A DNA stretch of 64,000 nt from Nectonema munidae (taxonomy: Eukaryota > Nematomorpha > Nectonematoida > Nectonematidae). The notes beneath the pieces were generated by a model. That model had not been told where the DNA came from and did no database searches. It worked only from the letters and a program-made list of their open reading frames with translations. The position numbers were made by a program, and so were the translations under genes. Location: positions 881,001 to 945,000 of the forward strand of contig JAUIRK010000928.1 of the NCBI GenBank assembly GCA_030549495.1, given 5' to 3'. Shown piece after piece: positions 25,701 to 37,075 of this stretch (position 1 is its first letter; each line of letters starts with the position of its first letter).

Positions 25701-28700
25701 TTCTCAAATAAAAATCCCTAATCATTTTATTTATTGCGTTTTATTTTCATATATTAAAGTTTCTTTTACAAAAATCAGAAGTATAAACTCTCTTTCTCTT
25801 CACGATTATAATTTCAATGTATATAAGAGGAGAGGGAAATTGTTTTTTCCTTTCAAAAATACATATACACTGCAAAACAATCGTTCACGACGAAACAACC
25901 CTTCGACAATAATGCTGTTGGACCAAATATCCATTCAAAGAAGTGTTCGGACACGAAACTTACGTCAACGAAACATATGGGCACCAAAAATTCAGACTAA
26001 GAAGATAAACATGAAAAAATGTCATACTTTGAGAGATTGTAAAGAAGCCGCAAGAGTGGCAGGGGGTAAAGCGGTAGTGAATATGAAACCGGATGCGTAA
26101 CTTCGAATCATGTCAATTATTTGAGCATTTGAAACGATGTATCCACCCATTGTTCCTATCGCTTTGCCCATCGTTCCTGAAATAATGTCCATTTTGTCTA
26201 GGACAAATTCATCTTCTCCAACACCTGCTCCACGCCGCCCATACAAACCAACCGCGTGAACCTCATCGATAAACGTGAGTGCACCATACGCATGAGCTAT
26301 ATCACATAATATGGATAATGGACATATCGAGCCTAAATTGTAAAAGAATCTATTGTAATATTTTTCTTAAGAATTATTCTGAGGAATGTGTCCATTAAGC
26401 GGTTAACGAACAGAGTTGACTTTATAAAAATATGATTGTCCGCGTTTATAAATACATTTTAATATAAATCATCTGATTATTCTCGTCGTTAACGGGTTAA
26501 TAAGGAAAGATCAAATTAAGGAAGGTACTCCTCGAAACGTTTTTATCGAGAAGGAACACTTTTCAACGACTCTATCGTTTTATGAAAAAAGTTCAATGCT
26601 ATTTGAGTATCTACGAGTAAGATTCTACGAAATCTTACTTACGACCCGCAACGAAGAAAATAATATTTTTATTATTAAACGTATGTTAGAAAGACTGTAT
26701 AAAGATTGGATTCCGAACATATAAATCATTCTTGTTTCAACAAATGAACAAGTGTGTTGATTTTATTTTGATTTTTAAAAAGAGATAATTAACCTGTCAT
26801 GGAGTGAACGGTTTCAAATACAACAATTTTAGGAACATTGGGATTCGCTTGTTTCAACTTTCTTTCCAGATCTACTGGGTCATCGTGATTGTAACGGATT
26901 TTTTTAGCGCCACAATCAACAATTCCACGAATCATGGACGCGTGATTTGCATCATCAGAGAAATAGTGTAAATCTATAAAATTTAAAAGTGAATTGTTGA
27001 TATATTTATATATGAATTTAGATACAAAATTATGTTTCATTATTTAATCCAAGATAGATTACCTATCCAAGGATGAAATTTTAGTTGAAACCCCCTTTAA
27101 GACTAGATGGATCACAAGTGTCGCATAAAATAAAAACCATCTCTTTAGGTTATATAAACACTCATTGATCAGCAAACGATATTCACTTTCGAAAACCTGG
27201 CGTTTAAAAAACTTCATTTTCATTATCAGTGAGTTGAAATTTTTTTTCATTATGCCAGCGTTTTTAAATCAGACAGATTTTTGTTAATTTAGTGCAAAAA
27301 AACTAAATTTTATGATTAAAGTTTGTTAGCTTTTGAAAGTTCAAATCAATTTTTTAAAGTAGCAAAGCACATGGTAAATATATTAGTATGCTTACTTAGA
27401 TAATTAAAATAAATCAAACAAAAACAAAATACTTTATCCAGATTAACATAACTAATATTTAATATTTTTTGAAAAAAGTATCCATTTATAAAAAAAACTT
27501 TGCAGTTTCTATCTAAATTCTGGACAATTTTAAAATGAAAGAGAAACGGATCCATATTATATATGGATCCACAAAAAAAATATATATAACTACATTTGTT
27601 TTTTTGGCAAAGAAAGAATAGAATTATGCATTTATGCACATCTTGTTGTTGACGCCTGTATAATCTTATGATTTTAATATCTGTGCTTCAAAGAAAATCG
27701 CACTGAATCCCAACACGGTCCGTGACCCTCGCAATTTGATGACCTCTTTGAAAACCTAATGTTTCATAATACTATATTTGGAGTTGGTTTAAGATGAATA
27801 CCTTCGTAGTGAACTTTATTATTAGCAGTAACTATACTCACACACCTTTCGCAGCAAAGAGATTCGGTTAGCAAGCAGAGCTGCAGAAAAATGTCAGCTG
27901 CGAAGAGAATTATAGAATGGAGACGGCAAAAATTATAATTTTCTCTTTTACCCTATGGAAATACGGAATTAAGACAAAAATAGTATAGTTTGTCTTCTTA
28001 TTTTCCGTTCAGTGTAAATTCATAGACAAATAATTTTTTACTATTTTTACATATTTTCACTATAATATATAATATATAACTACTACTTTTTACCTGGTTT
28101 TGATCGTTTTTATTATTTTCTGTTATTTTATAAATCTTTTTTTTTATAAAAAAAATTTAGGCTTGAAAAATGATGTTCAACTTTATTTTATGCACACGCC
28201 CATATACAAAAAATTTAATAAATGAGAAAAAATAGATTTGTATAAGCATTTATACCTAAAAAAAGCAAGAAAAAGAAAACAAGTTAAATTCTGCATACGA
28301 TTATAGTGAAGACATGAGATGGGTTCAAAGGAGAGACAAATCAACACTAGTTAGTGGGGTAGTTAGTTGATTAGCTAGTTAGTTAATAAATTAAAAGAGC
28401 CTTGGGGATCGAACCCTTAATCTTCAACTGTTAAGCTGAGAGGAACACCCTAACAACCATTGAGGCTCAATTCATACATGACAAATTTAATTTTTTAGGA
28501 AGATGAATAGGTAAAGTTACTGGGAATGTGCTTGCCGAGCGTGTAGAGAGTGGAGTGGTTAGCAACATAGCACGAAGTGAAAACCAGACCAGCCTCTTTT
28601 TGATGCCATTCTGCTAAAGCACGCTCAAGTTCATCGTGAATAGGAGTATTTCCTGAAATGTTTCTTGTCCCTCCTGCTCCCGTACCATACTTGTAGAGTG

Positions 28701-29994
28701 CCTTTCTATCAATGAAAATGACAATATTAGAAGTTGAGGCATACGGCAGAATAAGCTTTTTGAATTTTGTATGTTTTGGTGCAAAACCTCAAATTGATCA
28801 AACAGCTTTCAAAGAGTAAGAAATGTGTAAGAGAAGTGAGACTTACGCAGAAGAATCCACTACTTCAGGATGTGTTCCCATTCCCAAATAATCGTTGCTA
28901 CACCATATCGTAATGTTTCGGCGAGTGTCATTAACATATTCCTTAGCAAGTGGCCAATTGGCACATGAACGAGAAACTTTTTTGAAAATGCGATATGAAA
29001 AATCTGCCTTTTTTTCATTTATCTTCTGGGCGAAAAAGGACTCAAAGTTAAATTCAGGCAAGTTTTTCACTAAAATTTTTTTTTTAAATTACAAGCATTT
29101 GAATGACAAAGAAGTATGGTATATCTCCACCCCTCCCACGATCTTTTCCGAAAGTTTAGCTATGTAATTTTGATAAATTTATTAGCAGCATAAAAAATAT
29201 TTGATATTTCTATATTAAATAAATATTTAATATACAAATATTATGTAAAATTAAGCTCATATTTTAAGAGAGAATTTAAACTTTATATACTATATAATAT
29301 TTTTAAAAGTTTTGGTTTCCAATCTGCATCGGAGTAAAAAGGTTCTGGATCTTTATCCTGATTTACGTAAGAGAAATATCTCTTATTCAGTGATAAACTT
29401 AGAGTATATTTGAAATAAAATTTTAACTTTTTTGAAATTATTTAAAGAAGGAACAGACAATTGGAAGGGACGAGACAAGAAAGGCTTTTTGAAAATTAAA
29501 ATGAAAAATGAAGCGTATTATTTCGCCCTTTGAGAACTAGTGTGACAAGAAATTGAGAAAAATCAAAATCCTGGTCCTCAAAGTGTAATTAACCCTGCCT
29601 CAGAAAAATCATAGAAATAGGCCCCTGACACTAGGATTCACATCATCATCATTATAACTAAAAAATAGGGGTTCAAAAAAAACATTCGAATGATTTATAC
29701 CGTTACCAATAGTAAATATTTTGTATTACTTATAAAGATGATGAAAAATGTATATTATATATTATTGTAGCTTCCAAAATTTTAGGACACACAGATAATC
29801 CAAGATTCGATAGCATTTGGGAAAATAAGTAAAAAGAATAGAGTGAGTAAAAATTGATTACCAGGAAGAGAAGAAATTTGTTTCATATGGCTTTTGCCAA
29901 TGTAAGGACATTTTTTACCATATTCTTGAAGAAGAGACAATAAATGTGTTTTAATGTACTTTGCAGTAAACTTAGCCAAAAACGGGCACTTCAT
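19762..29994 (-). CDS. ALAS: 5-aminolevulinate synthase, mitochondrial (8 coding exons)
   Basis: Catalyses PLP-dependent condensation of glycine and succinyl-CoA, the first step of animal heme synthesis, in the mitochondrial matrix. Exons on the minus strand: 29994-29862, 29069-28847, 28705-28521, 26973-26794, 26332-26028, 23684-23556, 21933-21757, 19869-19762. Phases match throughout, giving 479 codons plus TAA. The start is ATG at 29994. The leader carries two CP heme-regulatory motifs (MKCPFL and KKCPYI), as in other ALAS proteins. Further hallmarks are [63 protein letters not shown], the lysine motif SGTMGKAIG (more usually SGTLGKA[FY]G), [11 protein letters not shown] and [20 protein letters not shown]. 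The last exon opens [10 protein letters not shown], matching the family's VWxxxGLPL end. The protein is shorter than human ALAS1, mainly in the leader. A 5' UTR splice acceptor may lie near 30031. Introns are full of MITEs and SINEs. Confidence 0.95.
20056..20131. repeat. Copy of hAT-MITE interior in the last ALAS intron
   Basis: About 76 bases match 17318-17393 inside the hAT MITE with one visible difference near the end (CAATCATGA against CAATGATGA). The MITE termini are absent here. The near identity implies a recent copying event or an unusual fragment transfer. Confidence 0.7.
24160..24427. mobile_element. hAT-type MITE in ALAS intron 5
   Basis: The left end CAGGGCTACTCAACT and the complement of the right end CAGAGGTACTCAATT form clear inverted repeats. 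Subterminal GGTCCAGTTAAAC and GGTCCGAATTTGGAC blocks support hAT origin. The flanking octamers GTATTAAT and GTGTATAT agree at only five positions, so the target duplication is degraded or uncertain. No coding sequence. Confidence 0.6.
24430..24640 (+). mobile_element. tRNA-like SINE head and body
   Basis: TGGTTGAGCAC resembles a pol III A box and GGTTCAAATCC is a perfect B box, spaced as in a tRNA. The unit then continues through a unique body. A paired GTGT/ACAC could be a remnant acceptor stem, but the rest of the cloverleaf does not fold. It sits immediately against a hAT MITE, and its 3' end is not defined. Confidence 0.45.
24649..25074. mobile_element. hAT MITE containing a nested TTAA MITE
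   Basis: The termini CAGGGATTCTTAACC and, complemented from the right, CAGTGGTTCTTAGCC are flanked by GCCTGGAG (24641-24648) and GCCTAGAG (25075-25082), an 8-bp duplication with one mismatch. The interior is non-coding. A TTAA-flanked MITE (24903-25038) is nested inside, so it inserted later. Fragments of this family occur at 5081-5235 and 9273-9313. Confidence 0.85.
24903..25038. mobile_element. TTAA MITE, family T, copy 1 (nested)
   Basis: Flanked by TTAA on each side. The ends CCCGTTAA and TTAACGGG are perfect inverted repeats. The interior holds GACCAGAATAATCAGACGAT and GCAGACGATTTTATTT. TTAA duplication and CCC/GGG ends fit piggyBac-type mobilisation. Confidence 0.75.
25243..25382. mobile_element. 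TTAA MITE, family T, copy 2
   Basis: Nearly the same sequence and orientation as the copy at 24903-25038, with TTAA at 25243-25246 and 25379-25382. The ends have drifted (CCCATTAACGACC and AATAACCGG). It lies in ALAS intron 5. Confidence 0.75.
25397..25524. mobile_element. TTAA MITE with CCTTTGAG ends
   Basis: TTAA at 25397-25400 and 25521-25524 bracket GCCTTTGAGAACCAG on the left and CCTCAAAGAG on the right. The interior has GCAGACGATTATTATTT, linking it to family T and to the units at 10238 and 40615. It begins 14 bases after copy 2 of family T ends. Confidence 0.6.
26395..26500 (-). mobile_element. TTAA MITE, family T, copy 3 (inverted)
   Basis: In reverse orientation to copies 1 and 2, with TTAA at 26395-26398 and 26497-26500. 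The minus strand begins CCCGTTAACGACGAGAATAA and shares TCAGATGATTTATATT with them. It lies in ALAS intron 4. Confidence 0.7.
28397..28468 (-). mobile_element. tRNA-like SINE head or tRNA pseudogene
   Basis: A 72-nt minus-strand unit opens GAGCCTC and closes AGGCTC, which pair as an acceptor stem. It has a perfect B box (GGTTCGATCCC) and a pairable anticodon-like stem (TCAGC/GTTGA). The T stem keeps only three pairs, too few bases follow the T loop and no good A box is seen. It is therefore unlikely to be a working tRNA. It lies in ALAS intron 3. Confidence 0.5.
29521..29607. mobile_element. Decayed relative of the TTAA MITEs
   Basis: GCCCTTTGAGAACTAGTGTGAC on the left and CTGGTCCTCAAAGTG on the right match the CCTTTGAG ends of the 25397 unit. 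TTAA is kept only on the right side. It lies in ALAS intron 1. Confidence 0.35.
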
Positions 29995-30059
29995 ATTTAG
30001 TTAAATTGCGCGAATCTTCTTTGAACTTCACCTGAATAAACAATAAATAAATTTTAGAA

Positions 30060-32100
30060 AAATGACCTAACCATAAATCTGTTTATGAAAAGTCAATATT
30101 TTTTAAAGGGTAATTTTAAAAATTGTTATGAATGCATATTAAAAAAAGGAAATCAACGTGAATCGTTCATTTTAATCATGATTTTCCGATCTTAAGAGGT
30201 TCGCTATTATTATCACATATTAAATTAGTTGACATGTAATTGATTCACCGAAACAGCATTCGACAAAAAATGATTTTCTAGATACTTCATTTGATCAATT
30301 ATAAATATCCAGGGACTAATTGACAGTGTATGAAATGTCACGGTACCATTTCGTAAGTAAATTTTAAAATAAACAAAGATGTTCATAACGATTTGCTTTA
30401 ACTAAAGCGCAAAATTTAGTTTTTAAAAAAGAGCGAGATACTTTATAACGATAAAATGCCTAAGATCAAAATGATGATTAAAATGAAGGATTCAAGGAAA
30501 ATGAGAATCAACAAAAAGTCCAAAACTTCAAATTTATTTTTTTTTGGAAAAAAATATCAAAGCCCTTTGAAAATAGAGGAAAATTTCATTTTGAAGTTCG
30601 GCTCGTAGACCTAGAGATTTTAGGTAATTTTGCAACCTTTATCAGATTCCTCATATGAAATAAGGAAGGCACAAATATAAAATACAGAATACAGATATGA
30701 TTCACTTTCAATTCTTTATATATAAGACTAGTGTATATATACTTTTAAGTGTATATTCTTTATTGATATGTTTTTGAAATATATAAATACAAAAGAGTGT
30801 AACAAATTTAAAAAATATTTTTAAACATTTTGTCCATTATATTGAGACATTGTTTCCATAAACATTTTGCTTATTATAATTTTGACCCAACACCTTTTAG
30901 ATAAAAATCTGGGTTTTTTTCCAACGTTGAACATTCATTTCCCGACCATACTGTCACAGAGAATTTGGTATTAAGACGATTCAGTGCTGTAATGCCATCT
31001 CATGTTATTCCTTTAGGAATTATAGTGATACAAAAAAAGAATATTGATATTTAAGTGATTGGAATGTATTTATTAAATTTATATCAAATATAATCAAGCA
31101 AATTTTATATAGTTTATTCACTCCATCTAAATGTAATATTAATTTTTGCCTTTAACCTACGATGTTTTGCCGTGTCACACAAGAAATCTCAATTTAGCAA
31201 ATTATCTTAGTTGTCGTTCTAAGATAAGAAGCAAGCATTTTTTTCCGAATACCGAATTATCCTAGTAATAAATTGTCCGAGAACAAACTGTCAGAGACGG
31301 AATTTTTCGGACACATCCTCTTAATGACTTCTGATTTGGTTTATACCTACTCTGATATTTTGTTATTTAATATATGTTATTTGCTAAATATTCTAATTAA
31401 TTATATTTTTATGTCTTAGGGACTCCAAGAAAACAACTTGGGAAAATGGGGCATAATTACGTGCCCGCTATATATTATGATACAAGTAATAAAAAACCGA
31501 ACCCAATAAATGTCGTTACCCGACATTTAAATAAGGCCTAAAGGGAAACATCGTGCGTACTTAAGGAAAAGTCGAAATTAAAAAAAAAATTTTTAAAATA
31601 ATCTTACCTTTAAAAACTTTATTATTTCTATTAATACAGTAGCTACCTAGATGTACGTAACTTAGACCTTTTTACAACTGCAAATGAAGAGATCGAGTGA
31701 CCTTTCTAATTCAATTTTGGCCTGGTCACTAACCGATATTTTAAGACGTGCATGTAGTCAGTGAGTCTACTATGAAACCTATCAGATCTACAATATACGT
31801 TTTCTTTCATTCTAAACATACTACTGGTATCAGAAGTGAAGCCGATTTAAATTTTCAACCCGTATCCAACTCGTTACTTAGGATCTTCGGGGCCCGAACT
31901 AATCCATCCGAATTGTGAAGATCTCTGGAAGCTAAAGCCCGCGGGTTAAAGGGAATTCGCTATAATGTTATTTTTAGGAATACATATATTTTGCAGCAAC
32001 GAATAATAAATAAATTTGCTGCTGCTTTTTACTGAAAATGCATAAATATATACAAAAATTCGTACATTTGTAAAAACAAAATCAAAATTAGCAAAAATGC
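30060..32100. other. Region upstream of ALAS, nothing firmly recognised
   Basis: This should include the ALAS promoter and any 5' UTR exon, but I can identify neither with confidence. There is no coding frame of note and no paired terminal repeat. The stretch 31840-31960 is less AT-rich than its surroundings without a recognisable feature. Confidence 0.4.
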
Positions 32101-32108
32101 GTTTACAC

Positions 32109-32452
32109 TTGAGATGTAGCGAATATTCACATCCGTAGTTGTGGATTATCCCCCAAAAAATTTTACATCCTTATCCGCGGATCATTTAAATGTCAACAAC
32201 CGCAATTTTGAAACATTTTTCTTTTTTTCTATATACCGCAGGATTTTTTCAAAATTTTTCAATTTTTACTTTATCCAAAATTTTTATGATAACATTATGC
32301 ATAAGCAAATGTATCTAAATAATATCTCTCTAAATTTTTTAGAAGTATACAACTTGCTTTTGCTTGCAATAGCAATTATGATATTCCCATACGCCAAAAA
32401 AATTAATTCTGACATCCGCAAATACAAAAAATTCCCATCCGATACATCTCTA
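32109..32452. mobile_element. hAT MITE (TAGAGATGTAT type)
   Basis: The left end TTGAGATGTAGCG and the complemented right end TAGAGATGTATCGGATG are inverted repeats. They are flanked by GTTTACAC (32101-32108) and GTTTAAAC (32453-32460), an 8-bp duplication with one change. ACATCCG motifs repeat near both ends. The interior is shared in part with the 35573 element. The 105-codon frame here is not a gene. Confidence 0.8.
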
Positions 32453-32460
32453 GTTTAAAC

Positions 32461-34053
32461 CTAGTTGAATAATATTTTTGACAAAAAAATGCATTATCAA
32501 AAAATCAAAAGATTTACTTCGAGTATATAAAATATTGACAAACTTTTATAACTACCTTAAACATGTGTTTTCATACTGATGAATCACTTTTACGACGCGT
32601 ATAAGCATAAACTCAATGGCCAAGAAAGAGAACAATGGTTAAAATGAGTACAGCAAGGCAAGTACTAGATAATAATTGATATATATAGATATTTAAGTGA
32701 CTTTGTTAAGGTTAAAATTTAGCTATTTCTAAAGCTATAATAGAAATATCTAAAATAAGATATTTCAAAGGATTGTTATGTATGTGAGTAAAAGAAGTGA
32801 TATAAATTTTAGTAGGCAGGAATGATATTAATTTTACCAAGCATCAATAAGACATGATAAAAATCTTTAATAAAGGCAAATCTGCCTTTCATTGAAACTA
32901 AAAAATAAATCATTGAATCATAGATGTCTCCCTTTCCGAATATTTTCTCTCAAACAATGTAAGCATCGATTTTATCCGCTTACGGGGATGCATCTATAGA
33001 AAGAGAGTAGTAATGATTTACGTCATCCGTATAAACTTCTCTTGTTTAGATGCAATTTCGTGAAAATAAAAAGTTGTATTGAAGCACGAAAGAAATTAGT
33101 ATGGAGTTTTATAAAAACAAATCAGGAAGACACACATCAGAAAGATAAAGCTCAAAAGAGGTGAAACGAATAGATAGAGAGTATTTAGAATTTTCTGGAT
33201 GAGGAGGCGAGAGGGAGCTTTGTGGTTATAAGAAGATATATATTATTTATTTAATATCACAATTTTAGTGAGGCTACTGAAGTTAAACATTTTTAATTAA
33301 ATACAAATCTTTACAATTCGTTTTTTAATAACTTTTAAATAATATAATATTCATTGATATCTTTGCATATTTGAATAGGGATATCCAAGTTGATCGGTTT
33401 TATCTATATTATATATTCAAGAGTGTTCGTCATTGTAATCAAATCTGTAACATAGTTGAAATAATAACACTTTATTGGAATATTTCGACTCATGAGTCTA
33501 TCAATCAAGTTAATTTAAATATTTGAATTCTTTCAACTATTCAATGTGAAACATGTTTATGAATATGTTGATGAAATATGTTTCAACTAATTAAAATATT
33601 ATAATATTTTAATAATTCTAAAGTAAACATATAATAAAGAGGTGAACACTAAAATAAATAATTTATTGCATAAAAATTTTTAATTATAAACATATAATTT
33701 TGAAAATTATTCATTAACATCCTTCGAACATATATTAGTAAATTAATATATACCCGTATCTCATTCGATGCAATACTTAGGCAAACATACCATTTTTTTA
33801 ATATACCTAGTTGTTTGGCATTTTTAATAATATTGAAAAAAGAAGTTGCAATTTTTCTAAAATGTCACAAACGTTTCATATTTTGAGGCTGAAGTTTTGG
33901 AACGTTTACGAAAAATTCTTTGCAATGAAAATTTTGAAATGAAGAGAGGATCGATCACACTGAAATGGTTTACGAACAGGATGTTTGGCCAGAGAGTTTG
34001 CCTATTCGTGTTCTATAATATCATATTCAAAAACAGAAAGAAATTTATATAGA
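32461..34053. other. AT-rich DNA, nothing recognised
   Basis: No gene, RNA or paired terminal repeat was seen. The composition is AT-rich with short runs. Confidence 0.45.
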
Positions 34054-34137
34054 GGTAATGTTGCAATATCCGTGCATCGATAAAAAGCCAATTGATTGGA
34101 AAGACGTTTATCGATGCACGGATAGTCCAACATTACC
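34054..34137. repeat. 84-bp near-perfect inverted repeat (hairpin)
   Basis: Arms of 31 bp (34054-34084 and 34107-34137) pair at 29 of 31 positions around a 22-nt loop. Each arm carries CCGTGCATCGATAAA or its complement. It could be a microRNA-like precursor, a foldback mini-transposon or a transcript hairpin. No flanking target duplication is evident, and the strand of any transcript is unknown. Confidence 0.8.
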
Positions 34138-35564
34138 AAGAGTGCATAAAGGAAATGGAAGAAATATATAATAATGAAAAATAATGTGATTTAAATTGCA
34201 GGAATATCATAAGGCGTTTATTTTCAGTTTATCACGAGTTTGCAGTTGCTTTCGAGATGTTGAGGATACACATGCCTGCATCTGTTGTATGAAGAAGACG
34301 TTGAAAGGTGAAGAGCGTTATAATTAGTTCCTATAAGTGAAGCAACGTGAAAGAAATACTGCATGAGAAGGTCTCGAAGATATTTTTCAAGAATGTAGGC
34401 GGCTTCTGCTGAATTAGAAGAAACTACGCCACAGCCAATAATAAATTGACAGTTATCTATGTCGCTAAGTTTCTAGCGCTATGCTACAAATATTATTCAT
34501 AAGCAAATAGGAAAACACTATTTTATTTCTCTCAGGGATGGCATATGTTATTGCAAAGTTTATTATTTATCAGACAAGGAAGATACGACGAGTAAAAAAC
34601 GAAGAGACGCGTTCCTCAAATAAATACGATGAACGAGGCAAAGTGTGTACATGAGAGTGAAAGAAGCTATGTGCAACTCTGATGTCTTCTTGAACAGCGT
34701 CAGAATTCAAGGCTAAGGAAAAAGTTTTAAGTACACCTCACAAATATGCAAAATGTATGCTCGAGTAGACGTACTTTATGCAAATGAAAGCGCACAACAA
34801 AGAAAGTTTGATTATTATTATTATTATATAAGTTCTCAAACTTTTTCACGCGTGGAAACCGTGAATATTTTCTAAGTTTAATATTTTATAAAACTATCGA
34901 CCCCCTAGTGTCATATGTGTATTCTGACATTTATCTTGTGCATGCATCAGACAGAAAGAAGAATGCAAAGTCCTGTTTTCATCATTGTATATCACCAATC
35001 ATCTGTTAACCTTAGCGTGTAGGTCCAGAGAATAAGTTATTTACCGATTTTGGGAATGTGTACATTATATACTCTGAACTATTCACGGAATCCATTTTGG
35101 GAAACCCTGTAATAAGCTCAAGAGATTTACGAACAACAAGATCACTCTTATCGAGTATTACATAAATCTAATTCTAATAGCTGTGAGAAGGGAGGCCTAG
35201 ACTAAAACCCCAATTTTCACAACCATTGGCCACATGGCCAAGATAGATGACAAAAATTTTGAGTGGACAATAGAAAAGAAGTAATCCATACATAAAACAT
35301 ATCGGTTAAAGGAACATTGTGATATTTAAGCAGTACTATATATACAAACTTATTTACAATAAATACTATTAACATCTGAACATTTTAAAAAAACGTTTTA
35401 AAGGGCAATTTCCCTCCTAATAAAGTCAACAATGAGATTATCTCATTATAATCATTATTAAATGTGTTACCATTATCATATGTATCTGTATATGCTTCAG
35501 CACTTTTAACGAAGTTAAATTTTTGTGCTTATATTTGAGTGCGCTTATGTGACGGGTGGTTGTG
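34138..35564. other. Intergenic DNA, nothing recognised
   Basis: No gene-like frame or paired terminal repeat was found. A short (ATT)n run lies near 34808-34826. Confidence 0.45.
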
Positions 35565-35572
35565 CTTTCATG

Positions 35573-36431
35573 TAGAGATGTATTGATTATCCACATCCGC
35601 TAATACATATCATTCGCAAAAAATTTTACATCCTCATCCACGGATTTTTTTCAAGTTAACATCTTTACATTATAGCTACTTTTCTCGATCCGAGATTCAA
35701 AAGAAAATTGTTCACCAATTTTGAAACAACAAATAAAGTAAAACTTTTCTTTTGAATTTATATGATGGGGATAAGATTGATAATAGTAGCATAGAAGTAA
35801 AAAGCCGCAAAAAATGAAGAAAAGTGCTAATGAAGTTTATACTTCTTTGAATGAAGGTATGGACTCTATTCTAAACTCTAGTAGTGGCGAAGAAAACGAG
35901 AAAGAAAATGAAGATAATGATCAAGCTTTTAATGAAGAAATAACGAAGTATCAAAAAGAAAAAAGAATTGATTCATATAATTGCTTAGACATATATTGCT
36001 TAGATTGGTGGAAAACTAAAAAAGAAGAATTTCCATTTTTATCAAAAAGTGCATGTCATTACCTTACCTGTCCTCCTAGCACTGTTAAAAGCGAGTAGCT
36101 ATTTGACAGCGCCAGAAATATTTATACTGTCAAAAGAAAGAGATTACTAGGGAAAAGGAAGAAAAACTGTAATTTCTTAAATTACACCGGTAATTAATTA
36201 TGATTATTTTAAATAAAGTTTTCTAATTATTCTGATTTAGATTTTTTTTACATTGGTGGATTAAAAAACAGTAAAAAAGAGATTAAAATAGTAAGAAACT
36301 GTAAAATATAAAACATATTTTATATCCGCATCCACATAAAAATTTATTTTGGATATCCGCATCCGCTAGGATGTCAAATCTAATATCCGCATGCGCGGAT
36401 GTAAAAAAAATGCACATCCGATACATCTCCA
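35573..36431 (+). mobile_element. hAT element with transposase C-terminus and perfect target duplication
   Basis: The ends TAGAGATGTATTG and, complemented, TGGAGATGTATCGGATGTGC are flanked by a perfect CTTTCATG duplication (35565-35572, 36432-36439). The frame at 35814-36098 has an acidic start followed by YCLDWWKTKKEEFPFL. It then runs through a stop into LFDSARNIYTVKRKRLL, the hAT dimerisation domain (LxWWK, then PPSTVxSExLFSxAGxxxTxKRxRL). The catalytic N-terminal and central parts are missing, so this is an internally deleted copy. It shares its termini with the MITE at 32109-32452. Confidence 0.85.
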
Positions 36432-36739
36432 CTTTCATGTTCTTTGTGTCTCTAGTAGGTCATAGAAATATTTAAGTACTTTCAAAAAATGAACAACTTT
36501 GTAGACCGAATATAACCAAATCTTAGAAAGCGTTTATTTGAGTAAAACATTTTTATAAACACATATAATAATAATAACAACAAAAAAATAATCTTGAAAA
36601 AAAGCAAGGTGTCTTTATTATTGAGGTGTCCACAACCCGAGGTTTTACTGTATAATCAATCGGTGCAGGACATTTCGCATCTAAGACGTTTCAGACTCAA
36701 GACATTTTGTACTTAGTTTTGGAGGTTTCGTAACCAGTT

Positions 36740-37075
36740 TTTTTTCAAATTTTAAAGAATTCAATGGTTTTTACGGTTAGGTGCTCTGGCGACCCGATTC
36801 TAACCGTGTTAAGATTGTTTTCCAATTTATGAGCGTTCGTATTAGGATTGTATCAATAATAATCACTTAGCTGTATTCATATATTCGAAACATATATTCT
36901 TATAAAATAATATATCAAGGTATGCTTATGCAGTGCACGGATCGTTCTTAGGTTTTTAGTAGGATCGAAAGTCGTAGTAGATCCTGGCCTCCGCATTCCA
37001 GGTGGGAACACCATCTGCGAAAGGATGGGTGCGAACATCACAAACAATTCTTAACTTAACTTAAAATTACAACTT
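36740..37075 (+). mobile_element. tRNA-like SINE, family S1, copy 2 (interrupted)
   Basis: The blocks AGAATTCAATGG, ACGGTTAGGTGCTCTGGCG, CCAGGTGGGAACACC and ATGGGTGCGAACATCACA match the S1 copy at 11573-11745 in the same order. Roughly 180 bases between CCCGATTCTAAC and GGCCTCCGCATTCC have no counterpart there, so either an insertion sits here or the other copy has a deletion. Confidence 0.5.

Noticed and set aside
25840-26100. 86-codon plus-strand frame
   Set aside because: Its right part is antisense to ALAS exon 5 and its left part is intron.
28397-28468. Functional tRNA gene
   Set aside because: The T stem is broken and too few bases follow the T loop, so a SINE head or pseudogene is more likely.
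28895-29167. 90-codon plus-strand frame
   Set aside because: Antisense shadow of ALAS exon 2.
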